Below the pieces are notes generated by a model that was not told the origin of the DNA, ran no database searches, and saw nothing but the letters and a program-made list of their open reading frames with translations. The position numbers and the translations under genes are program-made. Below, piece by piece: positions 1-5,994 of a stretch of 21,072 bases of DNA. Origin of the DNA: a virus. Each line of letters begins with the position of its first letter. Position 1 is the stretch's first letter. The stretch lies in IMG/VR virus record IMGVR_UViG_3300025949_000098, positions 1-21,072 of that record. One strand, 5' to 3'.

Positions 1-243
1 GACCGACAACGTGTCGGAGGTGGCCGAGTTCCAGGCGGTGGTCGTGTCCGAGATGATGTCGATGATCTGCGCGCCACCAGGCAGGAGCAGCGTCTGATCG
101 ACGGTGTTCGTGCCGTTGTGCGTCAGCGTCACGTCCTGCTGCAGAACGACCGTGCCGATGTCGCCGTTACCAGCCGGAGGATTTGCCAGCTTGGTGCCGA
201 CCATGATCGGGCCGCCTAGCGAGGTGCTACCGGGACCGGGCAT
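1..243 (-). CDS. Partial phage structural-type protein (C-terminus beyond window)
   Basis: The ATG lies at 243 on the minus strand and the frame stays open for 81 codons to the window edge, so only the N-terminal part is present. The start is preceded by AAGGA about nine bases upstream. The visible protein begins MPGPGSTSLGG and continues with a Gly/Thr/Asn-rich, beta-strand-like sequence (VVLQQDVTLTHNGTN, then LLPGGAQIIDI) ending in a Thr/Ser-rich stretch. It follows the major capsid gene by 12 bases, so it should be co-transcribed with it. Genes in this position often encode small virion components such as decoration or head-completion proteins, but I do not recognise the family; the structural role is inferred from position and composition only. 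Confidence 0.7.
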   Translation of the reverse strand, partial: MPGPGSTSLGGPIMVGTKLANPPAGNGDIGTVVLQQDVTLTHNGTNTVDQTLLLPGGAQIIDIISDTTTAWNSATSDTLSV

Positions 244-255
244 TAGCTGGGTTCC

Positions 256-1164
256 TTAAGAGGTCGGCGTGCTGACGAATACGGAGCGCGGATTGCTGTA
301 GGTGATGCCGTAGCGCTCGTACCCGACAACCAGCAGGTTGCCCGTGGTCGGATCGACCTGCAGGTCCATCTCGTACGGGATGCGGTCGAACACCCGAAGC
401 CCGCGCACATTCGTCATGACGAACCAGGCGAACGACGACGTGAGAAATTCGCTGACCACGTAGCCTTCCGGCATGGCGCCAGAGGTGATGATCGCCGACA
501 CGTCGTTGTTGTTGGTGTTGGTGCGCAGTTCGGTCTTGAATAGCCGCTCAGCTGCCCATGACAGCGCCACCGGCACCACCACCTTACGGGCGCGCACCAT
601 GGCCAGCAGTCCGGCCTGATCCGGCCAGAGGCGAATGGTGTTCAGCGCCGACTCCACCGCCGCCTCGTTGAAGTCGAGCTGCGTGGAGAAGGTGTTGGCG
701 TAGGTGCCGTTGTCGATAGGATGCGCCGTTGACGCCAGCGCCACACCGTCAGCGACGATCTCGCTGTTGTAGGTGGTGGCGTTGTTCAGCAGCGTGTGGA
801 CGTAGACCTCTTTGAACTGGGCGAAAGACTCCGCCAGCCCCATCGAGGATGGTCCGAACTGCTCTTTGTAGAGGTTGTCGTCCAGCATCTCGCGGGTGAT
901 GGCGAAGCCAAGGCCCACGTTGATCATGTTGGCGACGTAGGTGAAACGCTGGCCGGAAGCGTTGTCGAATGTGGTCGCCGCGCCTTCGCCCTTGAGCTGG
1001 GCCAGGCCAGTGTACCGCATCTCATCGATGCGCTCCATGGCCATCTTGGAGGTGCTGGTCGACGCCCATTCCTTGTACCGCGTCGGCAGCTGAGGATACT
1101 TGCCCTCGATGTCCGCAAGACCTGGGAGGAGAAGGTCGCGGGCTGAAGCTCTGTTAATAGGCAT
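256..1164 (-). CDS. Major capsid protein, Mu gpT-like
   Basis: A 302-residue protein that most likely forms the icosahedral shell (HK97 fold). It begins MPINRASARDLLLPGL and continues with a pattern typical of Mu gpT-like major head subunits: an N-terminal helical arm, a region around residues 60-95 (FDNASGQRFTYVANMINVGL, then GFAITREMLDDNLY), a central helical part with many Ala and Asn, and a C-terminal segment with DRIPYEMDLQVDP and VGYERYG. The length fits that family. The ATG at 1164 has AAGGAG eight bases upstream. The gene follows the putative decoration gene by 12 bases and precedes another virion-type gene, the expected place for a capsid gene after portal and scaffold. It could be another HK97-fold subgroup; the capsid role is fairly secure, the exact subfamily less so. 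Confidence 0.8.
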   Translation of the reverse strand: MPINRASARDLLLPGLADIEGKYPQLPTRYKEWASTSTSKMAMERIDEMRYTGLAQLKGEGAATTFDNASGQRFTYVANMINVGLGFAITREMLDDNLYKEQFGPSSMGLAESFAQFKEVYVHTLLNNATTYNSEIVADGVALASTAHPIDNGTYANTFSTQLDFNEAAVESALNTIRLWPDQAGLLAMVRARKVVVPVALSWAAERLFKTELRTNTNNNDVSAIITSGAMPEGYVVSEFLTSSFAWFVMTNVRGLRVFDRIPYEMDLQVDPTTGNLLVVGYERYGITYSNPRSVFVSTPTS

Positions 1165-1176
1165 TCCCGCGGCTCC

Positions 1177-1809
1177 TTATGCCTGACCGCTGCGTGTGGT
1201 CAGGTCTTGCGTATTCATCATCACAGCCAGCCACTGATTGTCGTTGGTGCCGACGTATGAGGGGCTGATGCAGGGAGCAGCCGGGCTGAAGCCAGGCGTC
1301 ACACCCACGATGCCGACGATGCGGAACGGCAAGGTGCTGGTGGTCGCCGCGTTGGCAACATCCAGAGCACATGTGCTCAGACCGGAGCCGGTAACCGGCG
1401 CAGCGCTGGTGCCAGTCGAGATGTCGACGTTCTTGCCGATCGCTGTGGCTGTGACCGCCGTGCCCTTCGCCTGGCAGTAGAGCACCATGCGTGGATCGGC
1501 CATGACCTTGACCGACACCGCGACGCTGGAGGTCAGAGCCGGCTGCAGCCACGCCGGGTGATAGCGCCCGCCGAGGATGTTGTTCGGATCAAAGTAATTA
1601 AGCCCCAACGCGATGCCGTCGATGGTCGTGCCACCGTTGGCCACCACGTTGATCATCCCGTTCGTGTCCTGCTTGACCGGATCACCGAACGCGATGTTGG
1701 AGGCGTAATTCCAGGTAAGCTGCCGGTCCCAGATTCCGAAGTTGGTCGGCGATCCGCCGAACATGAACACCGGATGGAAACCGCTGGGGGCGAATGTGTT
1801 CGCTGCCAC
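1177..1809 (-). CDS. Putative capsid decoration / head-associated structural protein
   Basis: A 210-residue protein when the GTG at 1809 is used. This start gives an N-terminus (VAANTFAPSGFHPVF) resembling a widespread phage virion family that begins M-A-N-x-x-x-P-x-G-F-R-P-V. Further family-like features are a GDPVK segment near residue 50, a G-x-x-L-G-x-x-Y segment, and a C-terminal part with ADPRMVLYCQA, a Gly/Thr-rich linker, STLPFRIVGIVG, and a final variable-to-NTQ strand. Such proteins sit next to the major capsid gene and are thought to decorate the shell. An upstream in-frame GTG at 1878 would add 23 residues but has no ribosome site; for 1809 a GGAG lies ten bases upstream. The assignment rests on remembered family pattern and position, not on a search. 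Confidence 0.6.
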   Translation of the reverse strand: MAANTFAPSGFHPVFMFGGSPTNFGIWDRQLTWNYASNIAFGDPVKQDTNGMINVVANGGTTIDGIALGLNYFDPNNILGGRYHPAWLQPALTSSVAVSVKVMADPRMVLYCQAKGTAVTATAIGKNVDISTGTSAAPVTGSGLSTCALDVANAATTSTLPFRIVGIVGVTPGFSPAAPCISPSYVGTNDNQWLAVMMNTQDLTTRSGQA

Positions 1810-1829
1810 GTCCAGTCCACTCCATACGT

Positions 1830-1851
1830 CCCCGGTCCATAAGGACCGGGG
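1830..1851. promoter_or_regulatory. Perfect 9-bp hairpin between divergent genes
   Basis: The sequence reads CCCCGGTCC, a four-base ATAA loop, then GGACCGGGG: a perfect GC-rich nine-pair stem. It lies in the short gap between the minus-strand decoration gene (start at 1809) and the plus-strand glycosyltransferase frame. On the plus strand the 3' arm runs into GGGGAGAATTGG, which looks like a ribosome site for a TTG at 1860. No T-run follows on either strand, so it is not a classical intrinsic terminator. It could modulate translation, act as an RNA processing site, or block read-through with Rho. Confidence 0.6.
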
Positions 1852-1982
1852 AGAATTGGTTGCGATTGACTGGAACACCCAGCTGGCAGGCGAACGACAC
1901 GCAAACCTGCTTCGGCTCAGCCGCGCATCAACATTCCGACGCGGAATGGCGCGCTTGGCTGGCCGGACGCTACGGGATCGGT

Positions 1983-2735
1983 ATGTCTTTCGTCAAGGAC
2001 TATGCTACTGACGCGCGCATGGCAGACATCACCTTCATTTCCGCCTATGGCGGCATAAACAATGACAACCTGGACCAAGTAGCTGCCCGACTGCACAAGT
2101 CGGGTCTCTGGGACAACCTGACGACGGTCATCTTCTCGCCCGTGACCAAGGCCGTCCCGACGCTATCAGTCGTCTCTTGGGGTAGCCTGCAGCACCCGCC
2201 GAACACTCAAGTCGCCCGGCTGTACTCGATCGACCACGAAGTGGGGTACGCTTACTCTGAGGTAATCGATGAGGTAATTCTGAAGAACGAACAGCTATCC
2301 AAATGGAAATTCCTGCTCACGATCGAGCACGACAACCTGCCGCCGCCGGATGGCATGATCCGTCTGCTGGCGCGGATGCAGGAAAATCCGCACCTCTCGG
2401 CGATCAGCGGCCTCTACTTCAACAAGGCGGAAAACGGCTTCGCCCATATCTGGGGCAAGCCGGGCGAGAACCATTTCTGCCCGCAGCCACCGGCAACGGA
2501 CGGTTCGCTGGTCGAGTGCCACGCGGTCAGCATGGGCTTTACCCTGTTTCGGATCGAGATGTTCAAGGACGAGAGGCTGCCGCGGCCCCTGTTCGAGACC
2601 AAGGCAACCGCCACAAGAGTGCGAACGCACGATCTGGACTTTTGGGCCAATGCGTCTGAGCTAGGCTACCGCTGTGCCGTCGACTGCGGATGCCGCGTCG
2701 GCCACGTCGATCTGGAAACTATGACGGTGTGGTAG
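1983..2735 (+). CDS. Glycosyltransferase-like protein (GT-A fold), plus-strand moron candidate
   Basis: A 250-residue protein from the ATG at 1983. It has an initial beta strand (ADITFISAYGG), a helical middle, a strand leading into an acidic motif (LLTIEHDNLPPPDG, with EHDN at 115-118 in the place of the nucleotide-sugar/metal-binding EDD or DxD of GT2-like enzymes), then SAISGLYF, and a C-terminal HDLDFWANASELGYR ending in VGHVD. That layout matches GT-A enzymes that transfer sugars from nucleotide-sugar donors. The start is uncertain: the frame is open back to 1794, and a TTG at 1860 has the best ribosome site (GGGGAG), while an ATG at 2019 would begin right at the first strand. It is the only plus-strand gene inside the head block and overlaps the 3' end of the next minus gene by 17 bases, suggesting later insertion. 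Confidence 0.7.
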   Translation: MSFVKDYATDARMADITFISAYGGINNDNLDQVAARLHKSGLWDNLTTVIFSPVTKAVPTLSVVSWGSLQHPPNTQVARLYSIDHEVGYAYSEVIDEVILKNEQLSKWKFLLTIEHDNLPPPDGMIRLLARMQENPHLSAISGLYFNKAENGFAHIWGKPGENHFCPQPPATDGSLVECHAVSMGFTLFRIEMFKDERLPRPLFETKATATRVRTHDLDFWANASELGYRCAVDCGCRVGHVDLETMTVW

Positions 2736-2952
2736 CCGACTGAATCGCCTTCAGAACGCGGTGCAGCTGCTGCGATAGCGTGTCCGTCTTCAGCAGATCG
2801 CGTGTGCCCGGCGTTTCCAGCCGGGCGATCTCCTGTTTGAGCTGATCGACCAGCGCCTGATTGCTTTCGAGCATGGCCAGCGCCTTCTCACGCCGGCCCA
2901 TGTTCCATTGCAGCACCAGCGAGTCGAGACCTGGTGATGTGGAGCCGGTCAC
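2719..2952 (-). CDS. Small helical protein of unknown function
   Basis: A 77-residue protein starting at a GTG (2952) that overlaps the upstream stop as GTGA, which favours translational coupling. It is predicted to be mainly alpha-helical: residues 20-50 (REKALAMLESNQALVDQLKQ, then EIARLE) have heptad-like leucines consistent with a short coiled coil, followed by a second helix with LSQQLHRVLKAIQ. I do not recognise a family. It lies between the scaffold-side genes and the glycosyltransferase, so a small assembly role is possible but unsupported. Its end overlaps the convergent glycosyltransferase end by 17 bases. Confidence 0.6.
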   Translation of the reverse strand: MTGSTSPGLDSLVLQWNMGRREKALAMLESNQALVDQLKQEIARLETPGTRDLLKTDTLSQQLHRVLKAIQSATTPS

Positions 2953-3437
2953 TCGACCAGTTCTCCCTCGCCGCTACGGCGACGCGATATCGGCACGTCT
3001 ACCTGCTCGCGCGTGCGACCGATGCCGCGGGCACCGTTGCGCCGCGCCTGCAGACCGAGACGCTGGATCTGTGACTCCAGCGAGTGTTCGGCGGCAAAAC
3101 GATCCTGTTCTTGCGACTGCTGATAGTAATGCTCGGGTATCTCCATGAGCATCAGGCCGCGCCTGACGATCGAGGAATTGGGATTTTCCTGCGCGCGCCG
3201 GTTCCCGGAAAGCTCAGGATGGCGAGAGGCAGGAACCGGCACCCAGCCGTTCTGCTCCGCCATGATCATGTTGTCCTCATCCTCCATCCCGGCGATCTTG
3301 CAGCGCTTCCACTCATATCGATAACCGCGAGGGCGCTTGGTCTCGTCGTAGTCGAAGATGTTCAGCGAGTTGTAAATCTTCTCCCGCTGCGGCAGGCGCT
3401 GCTCAGCGCGCACCTGATTGACCGGCTGATGTGCCAT
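2949..3437 (-). CDS. Conserved-looking phage protein of the head gene cluster, function unknown
   Basis: A 162-residue hydrophilic protein. A central block (residues 37-57) reads PRGYRYEWKRCKIAGMEDED and then NMIMAEQNGWVPVPASRHPEL, followed by IVRRGLMLMEIPEHYY. This reminds me of small uncharacterised proteins found beside portal and scaffold genes in other podovirus-like phages. The C-terminus is rich in Arg, Gln and Glu. No membrane segment or signal peptide is present. The ATG at 3437 shares one base with the scaffold stop (TAATG), and its own stop forms a GTGA overlap with the next gene, so it is embedded in the capsid operon. A role in head assembly is inferred from context only. Confidence 0.65.
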   Translation of the reverse strand: MAHQPVNQVRAEQRLPQREKIYNSLNIFDYDETKRPRGYRYEWKRCKIAGMEDEDNMIMAEQNGWVPVPASRHPELSGNRRAQENPNSSIVRRGLMLMEIPEHYYQQSQEQDRFAAEHSLESQIQRLGLQARRNGARGIGRTREQVDVPISRRRSGEGELVE

Positions 3438-4327
3438 TACAGTCTCCCCGAGGCACGCATGGCCTGCTTGTGCTTGAAGTACTTTTCGTACCGCGCGGCG
3501 TCATCCGCGACATAGCCGTCATGGGTGGGATTGCCATACATGGCGTCGGCCACCTCCCGCTCATCGGCGCTCAGTTCCACGCGCACCCTGCCCGCCGGCT
3601 GCGCGCCAGGCTGCGCGCGCCGCGTCGGCGCAACATCGGCTGACGGACGCCGCGGTGCTGGTTCATCATGATCCGGCTCGCGACGCTCCTGATCCGCACG
3701 CTTCCCCTCGCCCATGATCTCCTCGATCCGGCGAAAGTAGCCTTCGGAACCGCGACCATGACCCTCTGCCGCGGCAATCTGCGACGCGCCAACCACGCGG
3801 TTGCGGTAGCTACCGTCGGTGCGGAACTGCGGACGCGAGGAAACCCACGACCGCTCCTCAGATGTCAGCTGCAGGCCGCCATATTCGTCATCCTGCCGGG
3901 TTTGCTGGGGCCGCAGGATCTGATCTTTGTTCTTCTCCAGCTGCGCCTTGTAAGCCTCGGCCTGCTCGCGCCGGCCCACCGCCTTGGCGATAGCCTCCTG
4001 CAGATCGGCCGCCTTGTCGTGGTCGCCGTCTGCCAGCGCGGCCCGATAGGCCGCCTTGGCTGAAACGACCGCCTCGCTGGCGGAGGTGTATGCTGTGGAG
4101 ACTGCGTTCAGTTCGGCGTTGTAGCGCTGCTCGGTCTCACTGACGACGCGGGCGGCATGGGTATCGCGGTCCCGCTCGACGGTCTGTCGCTGTCGTCGCT
4201 CGTCGGCTAGTTCTTGCTCTAGTCTGGTACTCTTGTCCCGATACTCGTCCAGCATCCGCCGGACATCATCATCGGAAACTTGGCCGTCTGCTGGCTCGCC
4301 AACTTGGCTCGCCGTCGTCTCTGACAT
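3437..4327 (-). CDS. Putative capsid scaffolding protein
   Basis: A 296-residue, highly charged protein without membrane segments. Residues 20-75 form a likely coiled coil (DEYRDKSTRLEQELADERRQ and onward), residues 75-145 are long Ala/Glu/Lys-rich helices, a middle portion carries conserved-looking LTSEERSWVSSRPQFRTDG, and the C-terminus ends in a basic helix (EKYFKHKQAMRASGRL). Scaffolding proteins of P22-type and related phages are rod-like, helical, end in a basic segment that contacts the capsid protein, and are encoded between portal and capsid genes, as here. They have almost no conserved sequence, so the call depends on architecture and position. The ATG at 4327 has AGGAG six bases upstream. 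Confidence 0.6.
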   Translation of the reverse strand: MSETTASQVGEPADGQVSDDDVRRMLDEYRDKSTRLEQELADERRQRQTVERDRDTHAARVVSETEQRYNAELNAVSTAYTSASEAVVSAKAAYRAALADGDHDKAADLQEAIAKAVGRREQAEAYKAQLEKNKDQILRPQQTRQDDEYGGLQLTSEERSWVSSRPQFRTDGSYRNRVVGASQIAAAEGHGRGSEGYFRRIEEIMGEGKRADQERREPDHDEPAPRRPSADVAPTRRAQPGAQPAGRVRVELSADEREVADAMYGNPTHDGYVADDAARYEKYFKHKQAMRASGRL

Positions 4328-4356
4328 TTAGTTCTCCTGCCGGAACGCCCGGTGTT

Positions 4357-4581
4357 TTATCGCCAACCTGGCAAACAGGTGATCAGCCCAAACGCTAGGT
4401 AAATGATCGCGATTACCACGATGGCCCAGACGATGATGCTGATGATCCGAAGCACCACGTCGCCAGCCACGCCCAACTGCGATAGCGCCAGCGGGACAAG
4501 TATCTTCAGGATCGCGACAACGGCTCCAACCACCACCAGCCAGATCAGGAAATGCTCAATCCAGCCAAAACCGAAGCACAT
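4357..4581 (-). CDS. Small two-TM membrane protein (possible holin)
   Basis: A 74-residue protein with two strongly hydrophobic stretches: roughly residues 8-35 (EHFLIWLVVVGAVVAILKIL) and 43-68 (VLRIISIIVWAIVVIAIIYL), joined by a short loop with LSQLGVAGD. It begins MCFGFGW and ends CLPGWR. The ATG at 4581 has a strong AAGGAGG seven bases upstream that overlaps the stop region of the preceding co-chaperonin gene. Two-TM proteins of this size include class II holins, which open the inner membrane for the endolysin. However, the location among capsid genes, away from the endolysin, is unusual for a holin, so an assembly or membrane-remodelling role is equally possible. Confidence 0.7.
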   Translation of the reverse strand: MCFGFGWIEHFLIWLVVVGAVVAILKILVPLALSQLGVAGDVVLRIISIIVWAIVVIAIIYLAFGLITCLPGWR

Positions 4582-4593
4582 CGCGCCGCCTCC

Positions 4594-5040
4594 TTACCAA
4601 ATGGCGTCGAACGTCTCGTCGGGAACAAGCGCCTCGATGGCACGATCCAAGATGAACCGCGCCCGCCTGTCATTCGGCAGATCGAACGGCGAGAAATTCG
4701 AGATGGAGTCGAACATGACCCAGTCGTTGACCTTGGGCGTGACGCCCCCCCAGTCGTGGGTCGCATCAGTCTTGAAGGCCAGCGGCCCCAGCGCCATGAC
4801 CAGCCCCAGCCGGCCCTGATACTTATCCTGCTCAGCGGCCCCAGTGCGGCTCTGGCTCTTGACCATGATAATGCCGCCAGCGGTCTTCGCTTCCCTACCC
4901 TCGCCCTGGTTGGTGCGCTCGTACATCACAACAAGCACGCGATCGGCCAGCGGCTGAAGACCCTTCAGATAGCTGCCGCACTGATCCCAGATCAGTTCCT
5001 TCTGATCGACTTCGTGAACAACTCTAACAGGCGCAGGCAT
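4594..5040 (-). CDS. GroES-like co-chaperonin
   Basis: A 148-residue protein with a GroES-like order of motifs: LQPLADRVLVVMYER near residue 29 (compare PLxDRVLV of GroES), a disordered insert corresponding to the GroEL-binding mobile loop with TAGGIIMVKS, then DKYQGRLGLVMALGP (G-x-V-x-A-V-G-x-G), PKVNDWVMF (V-K-V-G-D-x-V-x-F), and a final strand RFILDRAIEALVPD. GroES caps the host GroEL cage; phage versions such as T4 gp31 are needed to fold large capsid proteins. The chain is longer than the roughly 95-residue bacterial GroES, with an N-terminal extension. The ATG at 5040 shares a base with the upstream stop (TGATG) and has GAGG seven bases upstream. No GroEL gene is visible, so it would use host GroEL. 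Confidence 0.75.
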   Translation of the reverse strand: MPAPVRVVHEVDQKELIWDQCGSYLKGLQPLADRVLVVMYERTNQGEGREAKTAGGIIMVKSQSRTGAAEQDKYQGRLGLVMALGPLAFKTDATHDWGGVTPKVNDWVMFDSISNFSPFDLPNDRRARFILDRAIEALVPDETFDAIW

Positions 5041-5225
5041 CAATGGTCCTCATTTGGTGAATCGACCGCGTCGATAGCGCGTTTCAATCCCTCAATGTAA
5101 CCCTTTTGCCTCTCCAACTGTTCTATGGTGTTTACATGAAGTAAACCCATCATGCGGCGGTCGATTTCTTGCTGGATCTTGTCGCGACCAGCAGTCCACT
5201 TGTCGATCTCTATTAGACGGTTCAC
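5040..5225 (-). CDS. Small helical protein of unknown function
   Basis: A 61-residue protein starting at a GTG (5225) overlapping the preceding stop as GTGA. It is hydrophilic and probably two helices: residues 3-27 (LIEIDKWTAGRDKIQQEIDR) and 31-55 (NTIEQLERQKGYIEGLKRAI). Small proteins with a similar helical hairpin often lie beside portal genes, but I do not recognise the family. It is translationally coupled on both sides, between the His-rich protein and the co-chaperonin. Confidence 0.6.
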   Translation of the reverse strand: MNRLIEIDKWTAGRDKIQQEIDRRMMGLLHVNTIEQLERQKGYIEGLKRAIDAVDSPNEDH

Positions 5226-5836
5226 GCCTTGCAGCGCTCCTTCGGTTTGAAGCCGCCCTTGCCGTAATCGTGCATCTTCTCCAACCGGCCCGGCCCGCTG
5301 CCGGAACCTGCTTCCATGTGCACCTTGCCGCCGCGCGCACGCATCATGCCACCGGGAGGCATCGCACCCGGCATACCCATGCCTGGCCGCGTCATGCCCG
5401 GCGGAGGCATTGGAGGCGGCCCACCCATCGGAGCGCCACCCGGAGGCGGCATCGGTGGCCGCGGCGGTGGCGCGGCAGCCATCGGTGGCCGTGCTGCCAT
5501 CGGAGGTGCACCACCACCACCGCCACCTTGCGGAGCGATGATCACGTTGACCTTCGTGTGCTTGCCGCCGTGCGTCTTCCCGCCGCGCGCACGGTGCGCC
5601 ATGTGATGGTGGCCGCGCTCGCCCTCGACGTGCCCGCCGTCCTTCAGGTGCAGCTTGCTATGCTTGCCGCCGTGCAAGTCGTTCTCGTGCTGGCGCACGC
5701 CGGACTTGACCATGCCCGCGTCTTCGTCGGCATCGACGTGGCCACCGTGCGCAAAGCCCTTGTGGCCCGCGCGGTGGAGGATCTTGTTCGCCTTGGCGAC
5801 GTGCTCTGCGCGGTGCTCGTGGTATGGATGGGCCAT
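5222..5836 (-). CDS. His/Gly-rich and Pro/Met/Gly-rich low-complexity protein
   Basis: A 204-residue protein in three parts. Residues 1-95 are very rich in His and Gly, with repeated pieces such as GFAHGGHVD, LHGGKHSK, MAHRARGGKTHGGKHTK. Residues about 103-165 are a Pro/Met/Gly/Ala low-complexity stretch. The C-terminus carries a second RARGGKVHMEAGSGSG followed by GRLEKMHDYG, a tail (A-G-x-x-S-G-x-G-R-L-E-K) that I associate with small uncharacterised proteins next to phage portal genes. No signal or membrane segment is present. The ATG at 5836 shares one base with the stop of the upstream small gene (TGATG). Metal binding by the His-rich part is possible but is inference; the function is unknown. 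Confidence 0.65.
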   Translation of the reverse strand: MAHPYHEHRAEHVAKANKILHRAGHKGFAHGGHVDADEDAGMVKSGVRQHENDLHGGKHSKLHLKDGGHVEGERGHHHMAHRARGGKTHGGKHTKVNVIIAPQGGGGGGAPPMAARPPMAAAPPPRPPMPPPGGAPMGGPPPMPPPGMTRPGMGMPGAMPPGGMMRARGGKVHMEAGSGSGPGRLEKMHDYGKGGFKPKERCKA

Positions 5837-5994
5837 CAGTCAGGCTCCTCTGCATGCGGATGCTGGGCTTTACAGGCTGGGCAGCCCTTCGGGCCACCGC
5901 GATAATGCTGAAACGGGCCGTGCTCCTCGCAATCGGCCGTGCCATCGGGGCGCAACGTCCAGACGATCGCCCGGCGCTCCTGCGTCTCGCTCAT
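5836..5994 (-). CDS. Small 52-residue zinc-knuckle-like protein
   Basis: A short gene fitting exactly between the portal and His-rich protein genes. The ATG at 5994 overlaps the portal stop as ATGA (5991-5994), and its TGA shares a base with the next ATG (TGATG). The protein begins MSETQERRAIVWTLRPDG and carries a CEEHGPFQHY segment followed by GCPACK, i.e. a C-x2-H and C-x2-C arrangement that could bind one zinc ion, and ends HPHAEEPD. Perfect coupling on both sides and a sensible sequence make it a real gene. The function is unknown. Confidence 0.75.
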   Translation of the reverse strand: MSETQERRAIVWTLRPDGTADCEEHGPFQHYRGGPKGCPACKAQHPHAEEPD

